Position numbers and translations under genes: made by a program. The notes beneath the pieces are model-generated. The model was given only the letters and a program-made list of their open reading frames with translations. It ran no database searches and was not told where the DNA came from. From Atopsyche davidsoni (lineage: Eukaryota; Arthropoda; Insecta; Trichoptera; Hydrobiosidae), in assembly GCA_022113835.1 (NCBI GenBank), contig JAILWY010000012.1, positions 16,554,001 to 16,618,000 on the forward strand: 64,000 bases of DNA. Reading direction: 5' to 3'. Positions 37,006 through 49,330 of the stretch are shown piece after piece (positions within the stretch are counted from its first letter, which is position 1; the number at the start of each line of letters is the position of its first letter).

Positions 37006-37499
37006 ATTGTGTGTGTACCTACTAGAAAAAAAAATTAGTATTGATGAAAGCAATGACACCTTCTTTTATAAACCACAAGGCACGTACCGGTCGTACTAAA
37101 AAACATATGAAACGATCTTACCTTTAAATCCGACTCAAAGGACCACTGAGTAATTTTCGTGTACCATAATCGGCTGCTAAAGCTTTCGTTAGCGAAAATA
37201 TAAAAACCTTAAAAAATTGCTTAAATTAGCATATTTTTTGAAAATTATGATGACATAACGTATAGATATTGTCACCGTCACATCATAACTAAAACTTAAT
37301 CGTAATGTTTCTAGTAAAAGCTATGCAAACTCATAGCAAAGTATTTATATAGGCATTGTATTCAAAAACGATAAAATAATGAATTGATATTAATACATAA
37401 TCAATATAGACGTTAGAACATTATATCTTTAAAAATAAACCATTCAAAAGTAATTTATTATACAAAATATACATATTTCATGCGCATAATTACGGTACA

Positions 37500-37910
37500 T
37501 TATATTTTATTAGAGATAAACATGTTCATTGCACGCGAATGCCTGCGTCTGGCGTGCTCGTTGCAAGCGGAAGTAGAAAATGGCGCATTATTTGCATAAA
37601 TTCGATTCGGTGACTTTACAAAACCATTTAATTTGTTACTAATAAGCACTGATATGTTTAATATTCTTTAATGTAAGACAGGTTTACCGAGATTTGTGTA
37701 AGAAATGTTCAAATCGTGTCCATTCCTGTTTTTACCCGGATACGTTCTTCTATGTGCTGCGTTAATTGATACTTGGCCTAAAGTTTTTGCTGATAAATGA
37801 ATAATTGATTAAACACACACGCCAGCGCGCCGGGAGATGCCGCTAGAGCTCCCTCCGCAATGCAATGCCGACTGGGCGAATTGACGCACTACAGCCAATG
37901 AAGTTTGCTC
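37500..37910. other. mixed-composition block, possibly regulatory
   Basis: Two GC-richer patches (37,530-37,620 and 37,815-37,885). The first contains a perfect POU octamer inverse, ATTTGCAT, at 37,590-37,597. No coding signal. Confidence 0.3.
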
Positions 37911-40900
37911 ATCCAAATCTTATTAAACCTCACTCAAATATCATTCCAGGTACAGATTCTATGACAAAACCTATTTGTTTAACTAAAAACAGTTGTAATT
38001 CATTCGATAAATAGTATATTTCATGATCCATACAAATCTTTACAGAAAATTCGAAATACATCTTTTTAACTGTTTTGCTTGAAAATTCGGCTAATTTTAT
38101 GTCTCTTTTAACATAACACACCAAAAGAGACGTAAAAATATTTATATAATTAATAATTTGTTACTTATTTAATAATTTATCAATTAAGCGGTTTTTTTTG
38201 TAAATGCAAGTATCAAGTGTCAAACATTTAGTCTAAGGCACAAAGTCTACATGTCATGAAAATGTAAAGAAACCTTTTACACACATTATAAAATGTATAT
38301 TTTTTACAATTAACGCACACCTATGCATGTTCAGGTTTTAAATTCACTGCACTGAACATTTTTTTTCATTAGAAATAAATGTGTTTTCGAGCAATGTTTT
38401 ACTTGATGTGCTGGAATTTAAAGCGATTCATAAAAATTATATATGCACCACTACAATCACAACGTATTTTTTATTTCGTTTCATAAATAATTTTTTTTGC
38501 TATATTTTATTACTAATATGATTATTTAATTTAATTATATAAAATATTTTTGATATTCGGCATCAATTATTAGAAACATCTCTACAAACAGAAACATCCG
38601 TATTGAGAGTACATTTATTTTTCCCTGAATTTTTGGTTTTGACGTGACTTTCTGTTAGACGCTCACCCTTATTTTCTTGGAAAATTTATTATTTGCAATA
38701 GTCACACAAATCTGAAGTTTTTTATTATTTTATGTCACAATCTCAATTCTAGAATTTAATGTATAGATATAAGATAAAATAAAAGATAAACATATAATAA
38801 TATGTTTATCTATTTGCATTCCGTAGACTGAAAATAAGACATGAGTTCAATTAGAGTGTTTGATAAAATATATTTTATCTTAATACGTGTAGTATAGTTA
38901 TTATTTATGTCACAGATAGCTTGATCATCACAAGCAATGATTTATTAAACCTGTTTCATCGTGCTTATAATTAGTTACACTGAACGGATTCGATTCAAAT
39001 AGTCTATTAAACGTATGGCAAATCGAGTACGTTGTTTGTTACCAAACTACTCGTAAAAAAAATTAGAAGACGGGTCTTGTGCCAGCTCACAAATAAGGCT
39101 GTAAGTCTGCATGAAAAATAAATACTTGTATAATTACACATTACGCAGTGCCACAGGCTACATCGATACTGGTCCCATAAAATTAATTTAATTTAATTTA
39201 GGATTCACCTTTAAAGTCGAGTATAGATCTGGCGAAGAAAAACAAACCAAATCACTGCTAACATAAAATTTAAAATCGCTTGTATTATATGATTATTACC
39301 TAAACATATATGATTTATAAAGCCTCTGTTATGTTAAAACATTAATAATAACTTCATTTAATTTCGTAGTCAATTGACTTATAATATAAATTACCAAAAC
39401 ATTGGATTACCAGTTTCAACATATTTAATCGTATACTAACGTTTCGCAGAGCTGTTTATAGATATTAGGTCCGTTTACAAAATGATTTGCTTTTTTTACT
39501 GTTTTTTATGGTATTATTTATAATAATCAGACACCTGTGAAGACTATGACATTCATGTTGAGATATGTCAGGTTTTTACATTGTTGGAAATGTATCGAGT
39601 TTCAAATATCGGTCATGTCCACTAACTTAGAGTTCCCGGATTCAGCGGCCATCAGGTAAATTGTTTGAGCAAATTTTTATTACGATATATATATGGCAGT
39701 CTGCACCTTATGATACACCACTTTTATTATATTATTTAACACTTCGGTACTTTTTCCATTTGTAAAAATAATTTTAAAAACAAAAAACCTTATTAATTAT
39801 TTTTTTATAAGTATTAATCAATCGTTTGGTAATACAAGTTTCTGTAAACCGTAGCTTAAAGTCGCCACATTCTGCTCATTACTTGTGATTGCTGTGACGC
39901 TACTGTCGGGGTCATAAAAAATGACTATTTTTTCGTGATTAATATTGCTATATATTAATTTATGTTGTGGTTAATTTCAGTAGCTTAAATTTACTAATAC
40001 ACGGCTACGATTAAAAATTTCTAGTGATTGAAGCATTTTCAAATTGATAAAACAAACGTCAAAGTGACAAAAACTCTTTTACTCCTTTCAAATGATTTCT
40101 ACGTTTTCAATAAGAACGCCTTTATATCCAATATATTTAATTTTTATTTATTGCAAATTTATTCATACACGGTGTGAATTGAAGATCTCAAACACTACGA
40201 CCGTTCATTTTTAATGAGCCTACCAGGCAATAAAACACGTGTTAACATGGCCAAAAAAATGCCGAAGAGAATCCAAACGTCGACGCACTCGCGCAAGTCC
40301 TGAGTCAACATTAAAAATATCTTCATGATCATTTTCTCTCAGAGATCAAGCAGGGATCACAGATTCTTATCGATATTTCACGCCGTTAATATCGTGGATG
40401 TAAAATAGGCAGATGCCGTTTCTGTCGAGTCCTCGGTGAATCACGGCTGTCGCGTGACTCACCTGTCACGATCGCCCATAAAATTTGTCACCGGGAAATT
40501 TATTTCAATCATTATTATAAGAGGCCTTTGTTTAAACGTCGCTACTCTTTTATGGCTTGAATGTGTGTTTATAATAAAAATAAACTGACCATTTACCTAT
40601 ATGGAAATAAATAACCCACGGCAGTGAGATCACTGCGGCTGTCGGACGAGCTGTGGCACTGAAAAATAGGTAACTCTTAACATATGACATTTCGGTGTTG
40701 CAGACGATTAATCCGTGCTTTGTGCCTCTAGGATCATACTATAGTTTCTTTTAATTATATTATTATTACTCAATGTACTTATACATGTTTAAAACTACGT
40801 TTATCTAGAAAAATTAAATATGCTTTGTAGAAGTTTTAAAAGGCGGGGGGCAGCCCTGTCCGCCCGGCCAGACTGCGCGACGCTCTCTTCCGATTCAGCT

Positions 40901-43900
40901 GGAATGTCTTACAAAGCCATCGCAATACAGAATATGAATCTAAATAGTTTTGGTTATAAAATTTACCGCGGTACAATTGCATACAGCTTAAAGCTAGATA
41001 AGTATTTTTTTTTATAGCAAGCTTCAACCATGTGAATCTGGCGCCGGCTTTGGCTAATGTATTCCCTAATGTGTTGTCGGTGAAAGGTGATGAAAACATG
41101 ACGTATCTTCCGCGAGAGCAATTAACTTATCGTGGATATCAATCTGCGTTTAGGCCGTCCATCACGGACGACACAATTAAAAAAAATATTCGGAAAATAA
41201 ATTGACACGCGCGGAATACTAACGAGTAAACCAACTCTCTTCTGTCATCTTCCAGCGTCTATAATAAAATCAATCCTTGTTGCTATTTATACGTTTTGAA
41301 TCATTCTAGAAAATACCTACAATCTCTGACCAATCTACTGACACCTGCTTTACTAATAAATATAAGTACAATTTAAATCCAAAAAAATAAGATGCTCCGG
41401 CGTATCGTGAGCTTAAAGATAGGACAAGCCTTTTTGCAAATACTGTATATGAATATTTTTTAGTTCACATGTTTAAAGATAATCGATTGACAATTTATTA
41501 AATAAAAAATTATCGACAATCGAGTGGCTTGTTTTTATGAATTCCCCATTAAGCTAAGTTTTTGTAATTTTAAGTCACGTTCACGTATCAAATATGCTTA
41601 AATATTTTTTTAAAAAACCTGTTAAATCACTGCAAGTACAGAAATTTCGATTACTGGGTGTAGAATTTTAAAGCCGTGGGCTAATAAGTCGAGAAGAGAC
41701 GACGGACCGATGACGGAATCCTCGCGAGCCGTACTTCATGAAGACGTCGCAAGTTTATTGTTTTACGACAATTCTCCTGACACATTTTATATTTATTTAT
41801 TCTGCTGTCGGACGGGCGGGGAGGCCATTTGCTATCGCGGCGGCTCCTCCGTCGTGACTTTTGACCGATGTCCCTCTTTTTTAAAAACATGCGTTTGAAA
41901 GAAATTATTTTTTAAATATCTTCCCCTTTATCAATATTTTATTAGTACAAGTTCAATATGTAGATCCAAGATTTATAAGGTTTTGAAAAATCGTCCTTTT
42001 GCGTACCTAGGGAAAATAGCGACGGGGCGGGTCATATTTTGGATGGGGGACTTATTTTTTATTTTTATATTAATTATATAAAAATTATCACAGAATAATG
42101 ATGTTAACAACATAATCAATGATTACAATAAGTATTCAATTTAAATAAAATGCGTTCTAACCCTTATCTTGTCGATCAACACCCAACTTCTAAAAAAAAT
42201 CTTAATAGCAAGTATACATTGAAGTAGTCCTCCCTATTTTGAATTTTCCACTATTGTCAGTCGTTTTGGCATCCCTGCGTGTATATTATTAAATTATAAA
42301 ATGTCACCAGGCCGATCCTTTTCTTGATTAATCATAAAAGCTTAGAGATGATGCCACGCGCCTGCCCGGTTTCGATGAATTAACGTATTTTCCGTTAAGC
42401 TGCGTTTCTTTTTATAGCTATTTAGATATTTTTCTTGTTGATTTATTTAATGAGACAATCACAACTTGGTTATATTAAAAACATGACATTTATGTAATAC
42501 ACGGTGCCTCTAAAGTCATGATATCACCAAAAGAAGAGAGAATCCGTATAATATTTGTAAACAATGAACGCATATGAAACGACGAGAAGAAACCTTAAAT
42601 CGCAGTTTTGATACTGTATCTTTTCGCTTGCCGTTGTCCGAAGATATTTACCGTAATTTTCAAGTGTGAGACCGATATACCCATAATGACTTGTAAACAT
42701 TTTTATATTTGTTAAAAATATTTAAATAGAAAATTATAGGTTTATATTATTTCTTCTCACTTTGTTTGGGTCCATTGAATAATACACAATAAGACTAAAA
42801 ATAATTTATTACATAACACGTTTGATTAACTTATGTATTTTTTAGTACCCCGTTTTCTTTTTTTGGCTGCTTATTACTTAAATAATAAAATTTCCTGCAT
42901 AAATTATCAATAAATTCCAGCTAAATCACGTTAAAACACACACTGTCAGATTTCATTAATCACACTCTTCACTGTCATTTTTTACACCAATCTGATAAAC
43001 TCCAAAACCGCAAGATGCACAATGGACGAGAATATTAATTCGAATATAATTATGATGAACTTTACAAGAGCAAACAAATCATAAATCGGCAGAACTGAAC
43101 CCGAAGCTGTCCGGCCAAACCGCAGACCGAAATTCCCTGCTATTACTCAACTCCGACTATTAAAACTAAATAAGCCTCATTCGCGAACAGCTTATCGGAA
43201 CAGCATGCCGGGAAATACCCGCGCAACTAACTTAAAGCAGCTTTGACTGTCAATTCAACCGTACCAATTAAATTCTACTTAAGACTTGATTAAAACTACA
43301 ATTACGGTTCAACTTTTTGCTCAGACTTTGGCAATGAACTTTTTGGGTTATTCCACTTTATTATTTACACTTGAACGATATGCCCGCTTATTCTGTTGAA
43401 TGTAAACAAGACTGTGTGATAACAAAAAAGGTAATTGTTATAATCAGTTATTTGTCTACTTGACCACGGACTCGAAATCTGTAATTTTTTTAATGTATTT
43501 AAAGTTGAAGTAGAAGGAAAGTTCTTTCTTGTATGAAATAAAACCCGACATAGCTTTTATGTATTCGGTTCGTTTCATTCCGATTTCTAACTATTCTATT
43601 GAATTACTATAAAAAAAATAATTTCAAAAATATAATTACGTATTGTGTAACAATAACATTATTACAATTTACAAAAAATAGTTTTCAATGGGTTCAAAAT
43701 TTAACAAAAAATTAATCTTGTAACTTTTTTGATAATTTCATGTAAGCTCATATAAAACATTTATTGTAACAATCGAAAACTACGCAATTTGATAATGTGG
43801 TATGCGATACTACTTGCTTAAAAATATTTGTATTTATAAGTTAAGCTTTTAACTGATTTTTTTCTATTACAGAGTTACTAGATGGCCAACATAAGAGTAT

Positions 43901-44640
43901 GCTTGCTGATCTACTTTAGCAAAATATTTTACACATTCTTCTGTTGATATGTCCATTAGTGATCGTTTCATAATATTCTCTTTGTTTTTTCAATTCAACT
44001 GAGAAGCGAAAACTTTTAGTTGAAATCAAATTTACACATTAAAAGTAAATACTGTCTACTGTTCTGTACAAACATGTTGTTTACAACATATAAAAAATAT
44101 ATTCGCAATGCTGAGGTGTCGAGGGCAGACGACGTTTAGTGATCAGTCAGTCATATAAAATGTTCACTTTCCGCTTATAACTTCGTATACAGTTGTAAGA
44201 AGTAAAAGAGTAAGTTATTCAATTCCATAAGAAAAAACTTAGTTCTTCCTTTGCAATGGCAGCGAAATTATTTTATTTATTCTTATATGGTTTTGGTAAA
44301 AAATATTTAACGTTGTAGATTTTGAAAATAAGATAAGACAAGGTAACATAATATCTGAAGAAATATTACTAAAAATTACTCGAACCATTGAGAATAGAAT
44401 CAATCACCAGCACACACGGACCCCATTTCCAAGTACATAAATATAAAAAAAAAAAAATCTTCGGATATATTTTATTTTGAAAAAAAAATTTCTCTTATTT
44501 AAAAAAAACTCTTATTTAAAAAAATAGTTTTATTTTATAAATCCTGTAATTTTGAACTGATATATTATGTTGAGCTGCCATTTGCTTGTATCTTTATTCA
44601 TCACACTTCATAATATTGTGAAAGTAGACAATCTACACGA
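37911..44640. other. long AT-rich noncoding stretch, no gene seen
   Basis: About 6.7 kb without a supported exon, RNA gene or transposon end. Small GC-richer patches at 40,380-40,490, 40,840-40,920, 41,690-41,870 and 43,080-43,260 give only short composition-driven frames. A-rich direct repeats (CTCTTATTTAAAAAAA) occur near 44,490-44,525. Confidence 0.45.
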
Positions 44641-44840
44641 GCCGCGGTTCTCCGTCAATCCACGTGGAGTTTTCTCTTCAAGGTCGAGAGGAAGCGCTTC
44701 TGTGCATGCTGCACCAGTCGGCTGCTGTCGCGTGAATTATGGAGTTTTCAGCATTCCTCGCTCCGTTCCCGGCAGGCTGCGGGGCTCGCCGGGACAGCCG
44801 GCGCCAGAAATGCAGATTGACGAATACGATAATTGAAAAG
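44641..44840. other. GC-rich island, possibly regulatory
   Basis: Short frames are open on both strands and none is recognisable. GTCAATCCACGTGGAG contains a CACGTG E-box near 44,661. Confidence 0.3.
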
Positions 44841-45179
44841 GAGGTATCTGCGGCAAAAAATACAGAGGTACAATGTTTTTTAATCGCAAATACGTCACTC
44901 AGTAGCGCGACGTCTTTAGCCAATAAATATACTTAACAATTTGGTTACGCATACCGATGCTGGCGTTTACCGATCGATGTGTGCTCTGGCGCTGGAATGC
45001 ATGACGTAGGTAAATGTTTCGCAGCCAATTTATCGTCGATCAGGTATTCTCGAACAGCTTTTAAATATCGTGAGATATCTGCAGATGCATCTACAGTGAG
45101 TTTGACTTAAAATATGTGCTTTCAGATTTTGGGAATGGGGTCAATGAGTGATGAATGTTCTCATGACTGACGGACGGTT
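44841..45179. other. noncoding spacer, no gene seen
   Basis: Mixed to AT-rich DNA between two GC-rich islands. No feature is supported. Confidence 0.4.
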
Positions 45180-45790
45180 AATCGGGCGTACCACTTCTAG
45201 AGTACTCGGGAGAATACGGAGTATCTGCACAGTATAGATTTATAACCACTTGTTTTGGGGCACTAATAATCCACCTGTGTCCAGCTGTGTCCAGGTGTGT
45301 CCAGCTGTGTGCAGCTGGCTCGGGCTGGCAGCCCTGCCGGCGCAGTGCTCGCACCTGGTATAAGAGTGCAGCGATGACGGGCGCCGCGGCAGTGGCCCGC
45401 GCCTTCCCGAGGACGCGCCGCGTTACAGTTTTTGCGCCTTTCTGTTTTTTGAGCCGGACCTCGCGCACTTCCGACGCGACCGCGGCCAGCCGAGGAACGG
45501 CGATGCCAGCCGCAGAAACTCGCCTGCATCAAATCAGACGTTTCAATAACAACATCGTGTGATTTGAGACGCTCGGATCGACACTCGGCGTGAGGTTATC
45601 TGTAGTGGCTGCGCGCTGGTCTGCAGGCGAGGCGCGCCCCTCCGGTAGCCCCGGCCCGGAGCCTCCGCCCGGTGTGGTCTCGGCCCCATATATACAGTGT
45701 TATGCCGTAAAAACGGGCAGTTTGTCTTGGAACTCCGGGCGGCCAGGACCCCCAGGGAAGCCGCTCTGCACCGCTCTTTGAATGTGTCAA
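45180..45790. promoter_or_regulatory. CpG-rich island, candidate promoter
   Basis: About 600 bp rich in CpG. It contains the phased E-box array at 45,272, then CACCTG (45,352) directly before GGTATAAGAGTGCAGC, which holds a TATA-like TATAAG, then very GC-rich DNA. A second TATATA lies near 45,690. Frames of 60-100 codons are open on both strands but show no domain. A promoter is plausible, but neither its orientation nor its gene can be told. Confidence 0.4.
45272..45317. promoter_or_regulatory. five E-boxes at 10-bp intervals
   Basis: CACCTG 45,272, CAGCTG 45,282, CAGGTG 45,292, CAGCTG 45,302 and CAGCTG 45,312. Each begins exactly 10 bp after the last, so all face nearly the same side of the helix. 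The unit is CCAGCTGTGT, so this is also a small 10-bp tandem repeat. It may be a bHLH or zinc-finger (Snail-type) platform, or merely a microsatellite. Confidence 0.7.
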
Positions 45791-48700
45791 AACTGTAAAT
45801 CATTCAAAAAAAGTGTACGTTGTTTGTTGCTGTAACATCAACACAGAGGTCGATCATCAAATATGAAGAATTCGAAAATGATTTGCCGGATTTTCACATC
45901 GGCGATATATCTACTTATGATTGGTAAATATTACGTTTCAAAGTCAACACCAAAATAACGTTACATTTTGATGTACATTAACATTATACTGTAATTTAAA
46001 TTTTGATATTTTCTAAGAAGCACTGAAAAAAATTAAACCATTCTAAGAATTGCCTTGAATTGAAATACTTGCGCTACTTATCAAACATCTTTGTTTATAT
46101 AAAATTCGTTCCTTGCTAGATTCTTAGAAACTACAAGCGTATATTTCAAAATATGTTTAATTTCAGATTATTTCAGATAAAACAATTATTGACTTTCAAT
46201 TTCAAAATATATTGTTTTAGTATAAATAAATAAACTCAGTGCCTTTAAAAAGAATTAAAATACTGCCAATTATTGAACCAGGTTTTTGGCTTTCACGCGT
46301 TGATGTTTCCCAATATTAAAAAAAACAGACATAAAAAGTATCGCTCGATGCATTCCCCTGCGGAACATTCAATTCAAATAAACGGTTTATTATCTTAATT
46401 TATGTTTCAATTTTGATATTTTTCATTTCGTTTATTGCGGCCGTTGATTATTATAAACGTGGCTGCTATTTAAACCCTTTTCAGCTCGACGCCAGACCCC
46501 TCGATGGGCCGTAGGCCTTCATTAGGTTGAAGTGCCCATTAAACAGAATATCTAATAAATTAACATCGATTATCTTATCCCAGAGACTTGAGTGGATGCG
46601 TCCGAGATGTGAACAATAAAATTAATTTTGATACTACGATTCCTAATACTCAATACCGTGAAATATTTTAATATTAAATTTTAAAAGAGGTCTAGTACGA
46701 AAAAAATCAATCTTTCAAATGAAAATCTATAAATCGTATGTTTTTGTTTAAAGATACATCAAAAACATTTTTTTTCAAATTGTATGAATATTACACAAGG
46801 TATTAGACAACACATTTTGAGTTTTAAGAAGACAGAATAAACTTGATCATTGATGCTATTTCTGTAAATTTATTTATTGATGTTGTCATGCTTAGGTGCA
46901 ATTTCCTAGTTTTACTTTGTTTTATTTTTAAAGCATGTTTTATTTTAGAAACTGTTTACTGTTGATAAAAAAATATATATTCTACTAGTCATGTTGCACA
47001 ATATATCGAGTAAATTTCTTGGTCGAGCATATTACAACGCAATGTCTCGAACCATCAGAGCCATAGTCAATCTGATTGTTTCTACGGAAACAGTCATTAG
47101 CTAATGACGATGAGAATGACGCAAAACTTTATCAATGTGCTTACGCCTAATTGTATTTACCTGAATCAATACTAGTTTTACAATTATATTACTTGAAAAT
47201 ACCTGATGTATAATAATATTTATATCCCATTTGTAATTAGTATTAGGTAAACGTTTGCGAGTAATTTTTGCTTAAAGTATTATAAATTATTATAATTTAC
47301 TGATAATTTTATACCGGCGTGTCTAAACCTGATCAGGTTTAACATTTCTAAAGTGAGCTTTCAAAAATTTATACTTCTGAAATCTATGACAACGTAAATT
47401 ATCGGTAATTAACTTTAAAATGATGCTTTTTAAGGATTGCGAAGTAAAAGTGAAAAAAATCTCTGTTAACTTAATCTAAAATATGTCATTTGTGTGCAAT
47501 TAAATAAAAAAAGTATTTTTTTTTAGAATTTTCTTAAAATATAATTGGACATAAGGAATATAATTTTCAAACGTTGAATTACCTTGAAAAAGCTATAAGT
47601 TCGGGGACATAAGTTTCTGAATACATGCAACAAATCAATGATTATAAAAATATGATAAATTAACTTAGATTATTTTTTTTAAGTGGCAAATAATGCATGT
47701 ATCCAAAACTACATTGTGATAATTTAAATAAATTTGTGTATCCGTCTGCGTGGTCGTTAGGAATTCATTGTTACAGATATCCGTATAGTAAGAAAGGAAT
47801 TTTAATTTTTACATTTAAAGATCCGATCTCGGCCGTCGCCTGATAATTGACAGTCACTGAAATTTATTAAAAAAATATATTGCAATAAATACGTGTATGG
47901 ACCTAAATAAAAAAAGATTAGTTTAAAGTGCATACGAGTATTTTTTAAAAAATAATAATGTATTAGGTTAACCTACGAATTTTTGATTCCTTTTTCTCCA
48001 TTTCTATTTTTTAATCGGCACGGTTTAATGTCAGTGAAATTACAACAGTAAAATAATTTACTTTATTTTACACAAAATTTTTGGACCTAGAATTTATTAC
48101 CTAGAAACAATATCAAATTAAACCAATTACAATCAACATGAGTGCCAAGAAACGTGCCTCTGAAATAAAAAAAATATAAGTTATAGCCAACAGGTAAATG
48201 AACGTTGAACATCAAAATTTTAAATTGCACTTTTTTTTAAATTAGGTCTCCTTGGGTCCCGTGTATTAATAATCTTAAATATTTCTTTCGTGTCTCATGT
48301 AAAATGATCACGCTGCATTTATTTATTTTTCCTTATACCAATAATTTGTGATCTTTTGTTTACGTCAATTTTCCATTATACCGTCGAATTACAGATTTAA
48401 TAATTCCTGAAAGGTCTCTTAATTATTATTATTATTTGTGCAGGTATCCGCTGCCTTATAATTTTTATTTACGTTGTTTCTTGTAAAACAGTAACCTTCT
48501 GAAAATAGTGATTCACGTCAATCTGCCGAGGATGATGGGATATTACAAAAAGTCGGATCGTTGCTATTTGTCTGTTTGTTTGATACTTCTCAATAACTTG
48601 CACTGACACACTTAATGTCAATTCAAACCATCTCCGGCCAGGTGGGCCCAAAAACTTAAAAATCTGGTATGAGGAATTTGACAAAGACAAAGTAATTTAA

Positions 48701-49190
48701 ATTTAAGAGGAAATTAAAATAAATGAGAAAACAATAGCAAAACAGGACGCAGTGCTTTATTTATTTATATGTACTGCAAATCATCGATACGTATCAAGTT
48801 GCATACATATGTGTGTTCCTAATTCATAGAGTTTATTTTTATATTTTATTATAAACCTTTTAATAAATTATTTCGATATCAATTTTAAATAACTCCAAAT
48901 AACAAAAAAATGTATATTTTAGTCTTGAAAGAAAGATAAATTTAAAAAAAATCATTTTTTGTTCAGTTGCCTTTAGAGATGTTGCCAAGCAGCAGAGATC
49001 CTAACAGTTTGATGAATCCGTTTAAAACAGCCGAAGGTTTTCGCTTCAAATTCCTACCTAAGGCCCTTTAATATAAAAACATAATAAAACGTTTCTAATT
49101 AATGAAACGTAAGTCTAGTCTGAAGGTTAGGTCAGTCGTAAAGTTTGTAATTCACGCGGCCAGAAGCGCCAGGTGTGCTCGATGATGGAC
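45791..49190. other. AT-rich noncoding DNA, no gene seen
   Basis: No supported exon. A mixed-composition patch at 46,485-46,545 and one at 48,630-48,660 have no recognised content. Confidence 0.45.
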
Positions 49191-49238
49191 TATTTTCCAA
49201 AGCTTTTGGGCGGAATCTTCGCGGATGCGGAGTGATTA

Positions 49239-49282
49239 CCAGGTAGCCTCAGGTAAGTGGGTAGTTACCTGAGGCTACCTGG
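49239..49282. promoter_or_regulatory. perfect hairpin made of CAGGTAG/CAGGTAA motifs
   Basis: Two 18-bp arms (CCAGGTAGCCTCAGGTAA and its exact inverse) flank an 8-bp spacer, GTGGGTAG. Each arm holds one CAGGTAG and one CAGGTAA, which are the known high-affinity sites of the insect pioneer factor Zelda (TAGteam motifs). The surrounding 49,160-49,330 block is GC-richer and has another CAGGTG. The stem is short for a microRNA precursor. Binding is inference. Confidence 0.8.
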
Positions 49283-49330
49283 CCATCGGCTCGCCGGCTC
49301 GGGCGCATCGTTGCCGGATGTCATTACCCA

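Larger units (their letters stand above)
34594..37499. other. AT-rich noncoding DNA, no gene seen
   Basis: No supported exon. Contains two possible SINE scraps, listed separately. A mixed-composition patch at 36,310-36,460 has AGAATTCCAG and AGGAATTCG but no recognised role. Confidence 0.45.

Noticed and set aside
45178..45803. 60-96-codon frames on both strands in the 45 kb island
   Set aside because: Same composition effect. No domain, and no start context that favours one frame.
49231..49290. microRNA precursor at the perfect hairpin
   Set aside because: The stem is only 18 bp and pairing does not extend into the flanks. No known mature microRNA sequence is present.
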